This document shows positions 25,345 through 33,899 of a stretch of DNA of 64,000 bases, piece by piece. Origin of the DNA: Thermoplasmata archaeon (GTDB lineage Archaea; Thermoplasmatota; Thermoplasmata; Lutacidiplasmatales; UBA184); NCBI GenBank assembly GCA_022750115.1, contig JAKIWI010000008.1, positions 1 to 64,000 of the forward strand, written 5' to 3'. The translations under genes were made by a program, and so were the position numbers. A model generated the notes under the pieces. It did not search any database. It had not been told where the DNA came from and saw nothing but the letters and a program-made list of their open reading frames with translations. Each line of letters begins with the position of its first letter. Position 1 is the stretch's first letter.

Positions 25345-25662
25345 TCAGCCTTCGGCACGAAACCGCCGGGGGGGGGCCGCGACCCCTCGAAGCCCTGCTC
25401 CAACCGAACGCGGGGGTTCGACGATCCGGCAGAGGCGGTGTTGCTCCGTGCGAGGGGCGCACAGTTTGCTCGGCCGGGTTGAAAATCCCTCTCGGTCCCT
25501 GGCCTTCCGACCTGGGGAAGGGCGGTAGTCGGCTACCGGATCGAAGCCCGTGCTGGGATTCGCCTATTTATTTTGGCACGTCGGATTCGTCGACTCGACA
25601 ACCGACACGGACGAAATTCGGATCGCCCGCGTGCTTATCAGGAATCGGCTCATGAGCTAATC
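25345..25662. other. Intergenic region holding the first att-like repeat
   Basis: No gene seen. It contains the left repeat (25546-25591) and AT-rich 'cctatttatttt' just after it. A TATA-like 'gcttatca' at about 25632 lies about 28 nt before the antitoxin ATG. Confidence 0.5.
25546..25591 (-). repeat. att-like repeat 1: tRNA-Arg 3' end plus element arm
   Basis: GCCCGTGCTGGGATTCG equals the complement of the tRNA-Arg 3' acceptor strand, T-stem and half T-loop (36250-36266) exactly. It continues with an AT-rich spacer and GGCACGTCGGATTCGTCG, shared with repeat 2 but not with the tRNA. Confidence 0.75.
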
Positions 25663-25896
25663 ATGAGTACCGCGGATCCGATGTCCAGCATTCCCGCCCA
25701 CCGATCCACGATCCAACTGCTCCAGCAGCTCAAGCCGGCCAACAAGAATTGGGACGACTTCCTGCTCTCGGCGTTCGAGGACTGGCTACCCCCAGAAACC
25801 GTGACGGAACTCGAGCGGCGAGAGCGGGCGGAGTCGAGTCGGACCTTCCGGGAAGTCGAGCGCGCGCACCCGAAGATTCGGCGCCTCCGAGCTTGA
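25663..25896 (+). CDS. Putative antitoxin of a type II toxin-antitoxin pair
   Basis: 77 aa. 'IPAHRSTIQLLQQLKPANKN' followed by 'WDDFLLSAFEDWLPPETVTE' resembles short archaeal antitoxin-type proteins in which a strand plus helix bind DNA and an acidic C-terminal helix (here 'LERRERAESSRTFREVER') wraps the toxin. ATG 25663 is about 28 nt after a TATA-like sequence; the longer track frame is not needed. The next gene starts 3 nt after the stop, a typical antitoxin-toxin order. Confidence 0.65.
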   Translation: MSTADPMSSIPAHRSTIQLLQQLKPANKNWDDFLLSAFEDWLPPETVTELERRERAESSRTFREVERAHPKIRRLRA

Positions 25897-25899
25897 GCT

Positions 25900-26220
25900 G
25901 TGCCATCGAATCCGCTGGACCCCTGGAAGGACCAGTTCACGTTCGTCCGCTCGGCCGAGCGGGAGTTTCTACTGATGCCCACCCCGGTCCAACAGGCCTT
26001 CGTACACGTGTTCCCTGAGTTCGGTCGGCACCCCTGGAGCGCCTCTGCGACGCTGGACGTGCTCCCCCTCCGGGAGATGCCGGGTCGTTGGAGGTTGAAG
26101 GTGGCGGGCGGACACCGCGGGATCTACCGCTCTCACCAAGGGCGTCCCGACTTCGAGATGTTTCAGTCGAGAACCGAGGTCTACAATCAACTCCGCCGCC
26201 TCCTCTCCTCCCGGCCCTGA
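25900..26220 (+). CDS. RelE/ParE-superfamily toxin-like protein
   Basis: 106 aa from GTG 25900. The C-terminal half has the RelE/ParE core: 'PGRWRLKVAGGHRGIYRSHQ' (the R-L-K-V / Y strand pair) and 'FEMFQSRTEVYNQLRRLLSS', where R...VY is the usual end motif. The N-terminal helix 'SAEREFLLMPTPVQQAFVHV' matches the 'F-x3-P...' start of this fold. Predicted to cut ribosome-bound mRNA or poison gyrase; which one cannot be told. The pair sits alone between two att-like repeats. Confidence 0.7.
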   Translation: MPSNPLDPWKDQFTFVRSAEREFLLMPTPVQQAFVHVFPEFGRHPWSASATLDVLPLREMPGRWRLKVAGGHRGIYRSHQGRPDFEMFQSRTEVYNQLRRLLSSRP

Positions 26221-26561
26221 ATCATGGGCGCGAGTCCGGTCCATGGTCGGGAGCGAGCAGGCCCAGGGTGCGGCGCAATCGGCTTCGGGGCAAACGCCCG
26301 CGCTGGGATTCGACTAAATAATTAGGCAGGTCGGATTCGTCGCACCGACGGTGGGCGGGGGCCGGAAACCGGCTAAGCTGTGTCGCTCAGCAAGCGCCGG
26401 CCCCAATCTGGAAAGACAAGTCAGCCCATCCGACGCCTGCGCTCCGGCGATGGTCTGCGCTCTGACGGGCGGCCCCCACCTTTGGCAACGGACACCTCCC
26501 AAGCCCGCTAATACCAGCCTCTACCTCGCCCCAGAGGCGGTTTGTCGAGTCGATAGGTTCT
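26221..26561. other. Intergenic region holding the second att-like repeat
   Basis: No gene seen. Contains repeat 2 (26296-26341) with AT-rich 'actaaataatta' inside it. The rest is ordinary intergenic sequence leading to the membrane-protein gene at 26562. Confidence 0.45.
26296..26341 (-). repeat. att-like repeat 2: tRNA-Arg 3' end plus element arm
   Basis: GCCCGCGCTGGGATTCG matches the tRNA 3' end with one change (T to C at position 6), then an AT-rich spacer and GGCAGGTCGGATTCGTCG, 17 of 18 identical with repeat 1. Same orientation and 750 bp away, so the two bracket the toxin-antitoxin genes. Confidence 0.72.
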
Positions 26562-26948
26562 ATGGACGGCCAATCGGGAGCCCCCGTGAACTTGCCGGAG
26601 GGGGCGCTTGAGTTTCAGAGTCGGGTGAAGCGCGGGGTCACTTGGCGACTCGGGTTCCTGTTGGTGGACGCGGCGTTACTACTCTGGTTCGGAGCGTCAA
26701 TCAACGCCATGCGACTCTTCACGATCTGGAAGGCTCCCACGTACGTTCCCGGAAGCGTGATCCAGTACTGGTGGGGCTTGGGGGCCGTGATGGGAGCGAC
26801 CCTGGTCCTGGTCGCCGAGTTCGGTGTCTTCAGCTGGCGCGTTCGGGAGACCGCGCTGAGGCGCTTCCCGGGCACATTCCCGCTCGGCCGCGCACGAGTT
26901 CCCGAGGGACCGCCGCCCCCGCCCGCATTCAGCTCCTCGGGCCGTTGA
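26562..26948 (+). CDS. Small membrane protein, two TM segments
   Basis: 128 aa. TM1 'LGFLLVDAALLLWFGASINA' (about 30-49), a short loop 'WKAPTYVPGSVIQYWW', TM2 'LGAVMGATLVLVAEFGVFSW' (about 72-91), then an Arg-rich cytoplasmic stretch and Pro-rich tail. It faces a similar-sized membrane protein on the other strand (26959). No family recognised. Confidence 0.6.
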   Translation: MDGQSGAPVNLPEGALEFQSRVKRGVTWRLGFLLVDAALLLWFGASINAMRLFTIWKAPTYVPGSVIQYWWGLGAVMGATLVLVAEFGVFSWRVRETALRRFPGTFPLGRARVPEGPPPPPAFSSSGR

Positions 26949-26958
26949 GAACGGTCCC

Positions 26959-27261
26959 CTAATTGGGACCCTTCCCCAACAATTCCCCGGATTCGGATGT
27001 GCGGAGTCTACCTTGGTGTCGGCCGATCCGAAGACCAAGGTAGGAACTGAATCCCGCGAGGATCAGGAGCCCCGCAGACCAAGCGGCCAAGACATCGAAG
27101 TACTGAGAGGCCGGTAAGGTTGTGCAGCCGTTTTTTGAGCAGACGTGCAGGGCATGGGGCGACTGAAAGAAGAGCGGAACTACCTCGATGATCAAGATGG
27201 CGATGAGGAAGATCGCCATTGCCATGAACGCGTAGACTGGCCACGGCCGTGAGGAGGTCAT
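26959..27261 (-). CDS. Small membrane protein, two TM segments with Cys-containing loop
   Basis: 100 aa from ATG 27261. TM1 'FMAMAIFLIAILIIEVVPLF' (about 12-31), outer loop 'VCSKNGCTTLPASQ' with two Cys, TM2 'VLAAWSAGLLILAGFSSYLG' (about 54-73), basic tail. The track frame from 27666 is far longer but the upstream part is antisense to the next gene. The two-Cys loop recalls the proteins at 22357 and 22813. Confidence 0.6.
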   Translation of the reverse strand: MTSSRPWPVYAFMAMAIFLIAILIIEVVPLFFQSPHALHVCSKNGCTTLPASQYFDVLAAWSAGLLILAGFSSYLGLRIGRHQGRLRTSESGELLGKGPN

Positions 27262-27469
27262 TGTCGGAACGTGGGTCTCGGGCACCGCCGCATCAACAGC
27301 CCGATAGAAGGACTCTCCTCCGCTGCCCAAAACCCTCCCGTTTGGCAGGAAGTCGGAGCCGTCGACAGTTCCGGAAAGTGTGAAAGCCCCCCAACCGGGG
27401 AGTCCAGCCTTGGGGCCGGCATGGTCGTTATCCGCGCTCAGAACCTTCTGCCACCGTCTGGATGGATTC

Positions 27470-28297
27470 GTGCGGCTGCCATTGACGACCTCACGATCCC
27501 CCCGCCTATTGCTTGGGCTTGTAGTGGTTGGGCTGGTTGTCATCGCTGGCCTTCCGGGCCCCGCCGCGGCCCGCTTACCGCAGTACGGACCGGTTGTGTT
27601 CTCGCAGAAGGCTCCATTCTCGAACGTCACAACCCAGTGGGGGAGCGGGGTGTACTGGGGGACCAATCCCCAGACCTACCCTCCTGGCTGTGCCCCGACG
27701 TTCCGTCAGCCCCACCGAGGGGCATTCAACGCATCGACGGGTGCGGTCCAACTGGAGCTGAAGGCGTCCGTAACGAGCTGTGGATCGCCCGGCTTCTACG
27801 GAATGTTGCACACACGATTCACCATCGGAAACTTCACCTACACTGTCCCGGCGAACGCCTCCCCGAACCTGACTTACACCTTGTGGTACCACTGGAATGG
27901 CACTGGCGTGCTCCGATACAACATCAGCAATGTCTCCCCGCCGAACGGAATCATCGCGATTGTAGCGGGTGTGGATGCGGGAATCTGTGGACCGTCGCGG
28001 ACCGGCCCGATCGCTTGTGAATGGAGTGCAACGGTCGGGGCGTTAGCGAACGGCACCAGGTCTGGATTGGTCCAGTTCAATTTCACCCGCCCCGGCCAAT
28101 TCAATGGCATTTCCTCGACACATGGATGGCACTTCGCTCCCGGGCAGGTCGTTACGCTCCAGACCGTGCTCGCCTCGTGGATATACATCGACGCAGGAAG
28201 CTCGGTTCCCGTCGGGGCGCGAGCGTCTGGGACTCTCGACCTCTACTCGGGATCCCTTGGGTTCACGCTCATTTCGGTCAAGATCACCGAAAAGTGA
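27470..28297 (+). CDS. Secreted beta-rich protein with signal peptide
   Basis: About 275 aa from GTG 27470. Signal peptide 'LLLGLVVVGLVVIAGLPGPA', then an extracellular beta-rich domain with at least seven N-x-S/T sites and paired Cys ('PPGCAPTF', 'VTSCGSPGF', 'AGICGPSRTGPIACEW'). It lacks a C-terminal anchor. Probably a glycosylated exoprotein or surface-associated protein; family unknown. The track start at 27380 would place 30 residues before the signal peptide, which is unlikely. Confidence 0.65.
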   Translation: MRLPLTTSRSPRLLLGLVVVGLVVIAGLPGPAAARLPQYGPVVFSQKAPFSNVTTQWGSGVYWGTNPQTYPPGCAPTFRQPHRGAFNASTGAVQLELKASVTSCGSPGFYGMLHTRFTIGNFTYTVPANASPNLTYTLWYHWNGTGVLRYNISNVSPPNGIIAIVAGVDAGICGPSRTGPIACEWSATVGALANGTRSGLVQFNFTRPGQFNGISSTHGWHFAPGQVVTLQTVLASWIYIDAGSSVPVGARASGTLDLYSGSLGFTLISVKITEK

Positions 28298-28887
28298 CGT
28301 TCGGTCTGGAGCCGCAGGGGCCGCCCTCTGCGATCCCGTTTGGGAAGCAGTCAGGGGGGACCGAGATTCAGCGGGAATGTCGGGGTGCCCCCCCCGCACT
28401 CTGCAAGACTGCGAAGCGCCCCGAGCGGACGACCCCGGCCGGGTTCGCGTCCGAGAGGGCACTCCCAGGTGGTCCCTATCGGAGATTCTGGCACGCTTTG
28501 GGCGAATTCGTGGCAGCGCAGGACATCCGAGGAGTCTCGGACACGCCCCCTTCCGAGTCTGGCAGAAGGGGAAGGCCCCCCTCCGGATTGGGTCGTACCG
28601 GTCCGGGTCGGGAGTGTTACGGGATGGGTGTCCCCGTCGGTCGATTTGGGGACGAATTGCGGGACTACTGAGCCTCGCCGGACTCCGGACGGTGACCGGC
28701 GGTCTCGGATAGGACGCCTCCGAGGGGTCGGGATCGGTCGACTCCAGTGATTTCGTGACGCATGGAGTCGACGGACCGGAGTCCCCCGAACTTCCCTGGA
28801 AGGATACGGAAAGTCTACCGAGTCCGCGGAAGGTCCGCCGATTTCCACGGTGCCCACGAACCCCCGCTGCCCGCCCCGCGGAATGAT
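28298..28887. other. Non-coding region with left copy of the long inverted repeat
   Basis: About 590 bp without a convincing gene. The right half (28547-28833) is copy A of the inverted repeat pair. The left part shows no recognisable element. Confidence 0.5.
28547..28833 (+). repeat. Long inverted repeat, copy A
   Basis: About 287 bp that reappears reversed at 34947-35234 with long identical blocks such as CTTCCGAGTCTGGCAGAAGG, GTGTTACGGGATGGGTGTCC, GAATTGCGGGACT and ATAGGACGCCTC. By eye roughly three quarters of positions agree. The pair encloses 6 kb of small membrane-protein genes. Confidence 0.8.
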
Positions 28888-29178
28888 ATGTTGGAGCGCC
28901 AGTCGGAAGCCATGAAGGCCGTGGCAGCGAACCCGGGCTCGTTCGACAGGGTCCTTCAGGCAGAGGCGGCACGGGAACGCAGATCCTGGAACCGTATCGT
29001 CTTGCCTTTCCTCGGCGCCGGGGGGTACATGCTGGCGCAAGGAGTCTATCTGGCGCTCCCGAACAGCGCTTGGTCGGCCTCAACCGGCCTGGAGTTGGCG
29101 GCCCTGAGTTGATCGGTCGCGGCGCTGTTCCTGATCTTGGTCGCTCGTAACTGGACGTTTGGGCGGCCCGTCGAGTGA
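28888..29178 (+). pseudogene. Membrane-protein gene with in-frame TGA
   Basis: Reading ATG 28888: 'MLERQSEAMKAVAANPGSFD', 'RVLQAEAARERRSWNRIVLP' and TM1 'FLGAGGYMLAQGVYLAL', then a TGA at 29110-29112. The frame continues without it as a second TM ('SVAALFLILVARNW') ending TGA at 29178, 97 codons in all. The part past the TGA completes a two-TM design seen in its neighbours, so the gene looks broken by a nonsense change (or a base error). The track start at 28762 includes repeat-A sequence. Confidence 0.5.
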
Positions 29179-29333
29179 GATCGAGCCCCGGTCGGGTTCA
29201 GCCGCCGGCGTGGGAGGTTCAACATTCCAATTCGGTCAGTCTTGGGTTGACGACCGCCGAGGGCGCGGCGCAACCGTTCGGAGCGCCGTTCGCGGTCGCC
29301 TGAATCAGAGTTTGCACGCTGCTGGAATCCGAT

Positions 29334-29564
29334 CTACCTAAGCCAGAGCCGCCGCGCCGCCGACGCGGCGATGCATCCGAGTCCGGTCAGAAGCACCCCG
29401 ACGTCCGCCCACCACGAGAGGCCGACGGTCGAGCTGCGAGTCAGATAGTAGATCGCGAGGGCGATTAGAAAGACGCCACCCGCCAGCACTGAACCCCGAT
29501 AGAAGCGGAGCCACGCCCGCATCAACCTCGGCTGCTCTGGCTCGGCCGGAGTATCGCCTGTCAT
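29334..29564 (-). CDS. Small membrane protein, two TM segments
   Basis: 76 aa. TM1 'GSVLAGGVFLIALAIYYLTR' (about 24-43), TM2 'WADVGVLLTGLGCIAASAAR' (about 52-71). Short acidic N-terminus 'MTGDTPAEPEQP'. A conserved repeat (29691-29813) lies upstream of it, between it and the 3' end of the gene at 29831. No family recognised. Confidence 0.6.
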   Translation of the reverse strand: MTGDTPAEPEQPRLMRAWLRFYRGSVLAGGVFLIALAIYYLTRSSTVGLSWWADVGVLLTGLGCIAASAARRLWLR

Positions 29565-29690
29565 CGCCTCACCCCGTCGATATCGGACGTGGCAGTGTCG
29601 GTTCCCGATTTAGGGGCCTCGAACCACTTTGGCGGGCGCTGGCGGAACCATTCCGGGGGTAGTTCCGGAACGGTTTGGCTCCAGTTGTAC

Positions 29691-29813
29691 CGCGGTTCGG
29701 GTTCCGACCTGCGACGGCGGCGGTACTACAGTTCCCGGCGCGGTTCGGCAACGGTAGGATCGAACCGCGCTCGAGGTTGGGCTTGGGGCCTTTCGAGAGC
29801 TCGGCAGTTACAC
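29691..29813 (-). repeat. 3'-flanking element, copy 1
   Basis: About 120 bp, copies also at 34605-34717 and 61552-61674. Shared blocks include GCGGTT...GTTCCGACCT, CGCGGTT[TC]GGC-ACGGT, and CTTGGG-C-TTTGGAGA near the end. In each case the element begins within about 20-65 nt after the stop of a small membrane or secreted protein gene, always in the same orientation relative to that gene. Confidence 0.7.
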
Positions 29814-29830
29814 GGAATGAGGACCCCGGC

Positions 29831-30418
29831 TCAACGCAGGCGCCAGTCCTCGAAGCGTTGGACGATTGCCGCACCGACTGGCTGGTCAACGCCAGCTGCT
29901 CGAGTTCGGGCGGGAGGTCCGGCGGTTTGGCGGGTCTCTCGCGAGTTGGGGAGCCCGACTCCTCTCCAGGCCATCCACGATGATCGAACGTACTCTACCA
30001 GGTAGTCCTGCAGGTACCACACGTCTCCAGATTCCGAAGTGATGCGAGCGGGGGTGGAGCCCCCCCGGCCCACGAATCTCGAATCCTCTACTCCCGTCAC
30101 GTCTGAGAAAAGCATGGTCCGGCTCGTGGTGCGTCTGGGAGCAAGCCCAAGAGGCTCGAACGTCCCGACCATTCGATCCTGTCCGAGGGAGATGGTTACC
30201 GGGGTTCGACGGGAGGCCACGAGCACCTGGCTCCACCCCAGCGCCGTGATCAGCGCAAACAACAGCAGGAGCCCGAAATTGAGGATCCCAATCCCCCCGC
30301 GAGCCGAAACCGGAATCGAGACGACCGCCCAGACGATGAGGCCCGCAAGAATGAGCGTGAACACGACCGCGGGTGGGGGGAGTGAACTGTCGACCGAGCG
30401 GTTGTCGAGGTTGGGCAT
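29831..30418 (-). CDS. Two-TM membrane protein with beta-rich (PH-like) tail
   Basis: 195 aa. TM1 'VVFTLILAGLIVWAVVSIPV' (about 18-37), TM2 'LNFGLLLLFALITALGWSQV' (about 46-65), then a cytoplasmic beta-rich domain 'TPVTISLGQDRMVGTFEPLG' and 'MLFSDVTGVED' that recalls bacterial PH (DUF304-like) domains, and a charged C-terminus. The same build appears at 32093, 32655 and 47191. Element copy 1 follows its stop by 18 nt. Role unknown. Confidence 0.6.
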   Translation of the reverse strand: MPNLDNRSVDSSLPPPAVVFTLILAGLIVWAVVSIPVSARGGIGILNFGLLLLFALITALGWSQVLVASRRTPVTISLGQDRMVGTFEPLGLAPRRTTSRTMLFSDVTGVEDSRFVGRGGSTPARITSESGDVWYLQDYLVEYVRSSWMAWRGVGLPNSRETRQTAGPPARTRAAGVDQPVGAAIVQRFEDWRLR

Positions 30419-30690
30419 TCAGTGCGGGTTGACCGACATCGGACTCTTCAAGGCTGTGAACCGAGTCCGCTTCCTGTTCCATGCCAGTCAGCGTTGAGAA
30501 ACCCCGCTGTTGAGAAGGGTCGACCTGCCGGGACTTGGCCCGCCTTTCGCAAGGGACCCATTGCCGGACCTTTGCCGGCTTGCGCGAAGGACCTCGCGCG
30601 GAGTCTGGCAATTGCCGAGGCCGCACGGCTCCACCCGCTTCAGGGGTATTCCAAGAGAACTCCGTCCCCCGCGATGCCCGGCAGTCCCTT

Positions 30691-31214
30691 CTAGGCGCCC
30701 TCAAGCGTCCGCACGCGGCGGAACCCCGCCTTCTGGAACGCATGGATCGACCGATCGTTCTCAGCAGACGGCACGGCCACTATTCGGACCGCCTGGCGCT
30801 CTCCGCAGAGGTAGTCGCGAGTGAGCGCGATGACCCGAGTCCCGAGCCCTTTTCCCCTTAACGTCAGGTCGCCGATGAACAGGTCAAATTCGTAGCTCCG
30901 CTCGTCGCGGGGGTAACCCACCAGTTCGGCGTCCGAGGTCCGCAAGCGGTGGTATTGTACGAAGACTACCGGTCGGACGTCCAGGTCCACGACGCAGCCT
31001 GGTACTCGAGGAACCGACCGGTCGCACGGTCCCGTGGCCGCTTCCGTCCGCGTGAGAGGAACTCCTTCCGCACCTTCTCCTCAGCGACCTTCCCCCGATA
31101 AACGGCGTAGGAATCCATGACCTTCGGATCGGACCTCCATCGCGCGAGGAGGGGGACGTCCTCCACCTCCAGGACGCGTAGTCTGGGGCCCGGGGCCGAG
31201 GCCAACACCTTCAC
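30691..31214 (-). pseudogene. GNAT acetyltransferase gene split by a frameshift
   Basis: Two overlapping minus ORFs make one GNAT protein. N-part (about 30966-31214): 'RLRVLEVEDVPLLARWRSDP' and 'VAEEKVRKEFLSRGRK'. C-part (30691-about 30990): 'VVFVQYHRLR', 'FDLFIGDLTLRGKGLGTRVI' (acetyl-CoA R/Q-x-x-G-x-G/A loop) and 'AFQKAGFRRVRTL'. The order and spacing match aminoglycoside 6'-N-acetyltransferase-like GNATs. The frames switch near 30980-31000. Either decayed or a one-base error. GTG 31214 is a tentative start. Confidence 0.7.
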
Positions 31215-31395
31215 GACCGGTGCGATGCGCCGCGGCCCATGTGCCCTTCGACTACGGGACTCGTTCAGATTGTCCTCACTTGAATCTTGGGGAGGTATAG
31301 GGGGATGGAGCCGGGTTCCGACGTAGGAATCAGCCGCCCGACCTTGGAGCATTCTCGCCCTCGGAGTCCGAGCCTTTTCAAGCCCTCGATCGTCG

Positions 31396-32019
31396 TCAGT
31401 CCAACAGGACTCCCGCGCTTCCGGGCGAACCAAGCACGGTCGCGGAAACCAAGAATCCGTTTGGGGCGACGCCACCAGGGAACGTCATGTTCAGGAGTGC
31501 CCCTGGCTCAACGATCGTCGTGGAGACGCCGGGTTGCCCGGCAGGCAGGGCCCCTGCCACGATACCCCCGTCGGGGTTGGTAATCTTCGCACTGAATCCG
31601 GTCCATATGTATCCACCCGGAAAGGTCGACAGGAACGCGGGATACGCACCCGGGATGAATTCGACCTCAAGATGCCCAACCATTGACCCGTTGGTCAAGA
31701 CTATCGGCTCGCCCGGCGGTGAGGTGACAGTGAACGAGAGGTGGGGTGCTGAGAGGCCCGAGGGCGACGAGAAGTCGAGCAATATGAGGACCCATACCCC
31801 CGAGAGTCCCCCCCCGGCCCACGTGCCTTCTCGCACCTGAGCCAGTGTGGCTCTGAACGGGGGTGGGGCTGGGGTGACACCGGCGAGGACAGCCCATGCG
31901 ACAAGGGCCGCAGCAGCTGCAATCCCGACGAGAGTCGAGGAGAGTTCCCGTCGGCGCAGGAATGCCTTCACTCGCTCCGAGATTCCCGGCGATGACTCAG
32001 GCATATCCTGGAAGTCCAA
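31396..32019 (-). CDS. Membrane-anchored extracellular protein
   Basis: 207 aa. Basic N-terminus, one TM 'STLVGIAAAAALVAWAVLAG' (about 28-47), then an extracellular beta-rich region ('VWVLILLDFSSPSGLSAPHL', 'VEFIPGAYPAFLSTFPGGYI') of about 155 residues. No known domain. ATG at 32004 ('MPESSPG') is an alternative start. It belongs to the group of single-copy surface proteins on the island. Confidence 0.6.
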   Translation of the reverse strand: MDFQDMPESSPGISERVKAFLRRRELSSTLVGIAAAAALVAWAVLAGVTPAPPPFRATLAQVREGTWAGGGLSGVWVLILLDFSSPSGLSAPHLSFTVTSPPGEPIVLTNGSMVGHLEVEFIPGAYPAFLSTFPGGYIWTGFSAKITNPDGGIVAGALPAGQPGVSTTIVEPGALLNMTFPGGVAPNGFLVSATVLGSPGSAGVLLD

Positions 32020-32092
32020 ACGCCTATCGGGGTACGGTTGGAGTCGACGCCGGCCAACATTCCGAACCGGTCCGTTTCGAAGTGCAGAATGA

Positions 32093-32533
32093 TTAGAGGT
32101 ACGCAGGCCGGAGCAACGCTACGCGCTTGGCTTGAACGGGCGTCAAGGAGAACCGCGACGGGACTCCGAAGCGGGACGAAAAGACCTCGAGTCGGCTGCC
32201 TCGGAGAAACGCCCTGTTCCAAGGAAAAAACTCCGAGCGAGCCCCGTAGTCAATAGTGGCTCCTTCGGGGGATAACCCGAGGCTCGAGGCGGGCACCGGT
32301 ACGAGGATTATCCACAAGAGTCCCGACCCTAGGGCGGCGGCGAGCGCAGCGGACTGAACGATGAAGCTCAGCCGGGGCGAAAGCTGATCAACACCGGCCC
32401 ACCCCAGGCCCTGCAGGAGGGCAAAGTCGGCCGCCACCATCGAACTGCAGAACACAAGGAGGAATCCGATAAGCCATGGCCCGCGCGGTTCGCCCGGAAC
32501 CCATTCCACGGGGACAAGAGCGCGTCCGGCCAT
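32093..32533 (-). CDS. Two-TM membrane protein with short beta-rich tail
   Basis: 146 aa. TM1 'WLIGFLLVFCSSMVAADFAL' (about 20-39), TM2 'SFIVQSAALAAALGSGLLWI' (about 56-75), then 'SSLGLSPEGATIDYGARSEF' and 'VPSRFSLTPVQAKRVALL', a beta-rich cytoplasmic end resembling the DUF304/PH-like tails of its neighbours. Co-directional with 31396 and 32655. Role unknown. Confidence 0.55.
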   Translation of the reverse strand: MAGRALVPVEWVPGEPRGPWLIGFLLVFCSSMVAADFALLQGLGWAGVDQLSPRLSFIVQSAALAAALGSGLLWIILVPVPASSLGLSPEGATIDYGARSEFFPWNRAFLRGSRLEVFSSRFGVPSRFSLTPVQAKRVALLRPAYL

Positions 32534-32654
32534 GACGGGGGAAGGTCGTCTGGGTTTTCAGGTCTGTGCCCGAGCGGGGGAGCCTGAACCCAGTCAGCAA
32601 GATGTCGGTTTCTCGAGGTGCGGTGGGCGGTAGTCATCTCGCCTTGATTGGCGC

Positions 32655-33134
32655 TCACGGCGCCCCTTTCGGCTTGACAGTGAGGCGCCAGCGGATTTCG
32701 CGTGGGAGGGGTCCATCGAGTTCAATCCACGCGACTGGCAATCCGAGCTTCCCCGTCCGCACTACGAGGCGAACCCGCTCTTCACTTCCTGCCAAGGCTG
32801 TGCCCCGCACGTTCGACATCGGGATCTTCAACCGCACAAACCGCGGAGTTCGGATGCGAACGTAGTCGTCGCCGACCGAGAGGGTTCCGCGAAGCACGAG
32901 CAGCCCCGAGAGCGCGACCGGACCGACAACAGTTGCGACGAGGAGCAGGGCAGAAACCATCACTCCGCCATACCATGGGAAGCCGCAGAACGGCTCCCCA
33001 CGTTGACAGGGTGAGGAAACAACCGCGCCGGCGTAGATCGAGCCGAAAATCAAACAACCGGCGTAGCCGTACAGGGCACCGAGGTTGAGGGATCGAAAAC
33101 GGACCGTGGCCTCCAGGATGGCGCCCTCCGGCAT
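32655..33134 (-). CDS. Two-TM membrane protein with PH-like tail
   Basis: 159 aa. TM1 'YAGCLIFGSIYAGAVVSSPC' (about 24-43), loop with Cys ('CQRGEPFCG'), TM2 'GVMVSALLLVATVVGPVALS' (about 57-76), then beta-rich 'LSVGDDYVRIRTPRFVRLKI' and 'RVRLVVRTGKLGLPVAWIEL'. The tail strongly resembles a bacterial PH-type beta sandwich. Same gene design as 29831, 32093 and 47191. Confidence 0.6.
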   Translation of the reverse strand: MPEGAILEATVRFRSLNLGALYGYAGCLIFGSIYAGAVVSSPCQRGEPFCGFPWYGGVMVSALLLVATVVGPVALSGLLVLRGTLSVGDDYVRIRTPRFVRLKIPMSNVRGTALAGSEERVRLVVRTGKLGLPVAWIELDGPLPREIRWRLTVKPKGAP

Positions 33135-33227
33135 GCGTTCGAGGAATTGGATGATGTCGTTAAGGCCTCGCTTTCCAGGGACGTAAGAACTAACTCGTGC
33201 GCGAGCACTCGCTACCGGTGAGGTACG

Positions 33228-33899
33228 ATGACGGCTGAGCTTCCTGGGCCTCCCTTCCCGGCGCCACCGCCACCTCCTGGCTGGCCGCTGGCGGTCACGT
33301 CCCTACCGCCGGACCTACCCCGCCCTCCCCCGCACTCAGCCAGGACGGTTTGGGCGCTCGGGGCGGTGCTGGTAATTGTAGGTCTGCTCTTCTTTGGGAG
33401 CTTCGTCTACTTCGATCATCCTATTCCTGGGAGCAACTGCAATGACTGGTACGTGTACTGCCCGCGCGGGCTGCCCGACTTTTCGCCGGTGGGCGTGGAG
33501 AAAGTGTCTGCCGGGTCGATTGGTTGCCGCCCGACCTCGGGAGAAGTTTGCTTTGCCTCAACCTTTCAGTCGGCGCTTCACGGCCTAACTCTCGCCCATC
33601 TCCGGTTTGTGCTGGCGAATGCGAGCGAGACCTCAGATACGAACGGGCCGCTCGGTCCCCCATTGCCCCTACCGGCGAGCGCCCGGGTTACGGCGCTGGC
33701 TTCACCAGGTTCTGCCGCGGGGCTTTGGAACGTATCCGGGAGTCAGTGGGTCAGCGGCGGAGACTGGCCGGTTCCGACTGGGCCTGAGGTGTCCGTCATC
33801 CTCGATACCGGCCTCGCCGCAAACACCACCCTGACCGATGCGATGTTCTATGTCGTCTTGACGAGCCCCTACGAGGGGGCCCTTGGATTTCCGATTTAG
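33228..33899 (+). CDS. Membrane-anchored surface protein with Pro-rich N-terminus
   Basis: 223 aa. About 40 Pro-rich cytoplasmic residues ('PPFPAPPPPPGWP'), one TM 'VWALGAVLVIVGLLFFGSFV' (about 42-61), then an extracellular domain with four Cys ('NCNDWYVYCPRG', 'IGCRPTSGEVCF') and N-glycosylation sites. Divergent from 32655; a TATA-like 'aagaactaactc' block lies in the 93-bp gap. No known domain. Confidence 0.62.
   Translation: MTAELPGPPFPAPPPPPGWPLAVTSLPPDLPRPPPHSARTVWALGAVLVIVGLLFFGSFVYFDHPIPGSNCNDWYVYCPRGLPDFSPVGVEKVSAGSIGCRPTSGEVCFASTFQSALHGLTLAHLRFVLANASETSDTNGPLGPPLPLPASARVTALASPGSAAGLWNVSGSQWVSGGDWPVPTGPEVSVILDTGLAANTTLTDAMFYVVLTSPYEGALGFPI

Noticed and set aside
28762-28890. ORF starting M-E-S-T-D shared by both inverted repeats
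   Set aside because: Changes between the copies are not biased to third positions, so the similarity is from DNA duplication, not coding selection.
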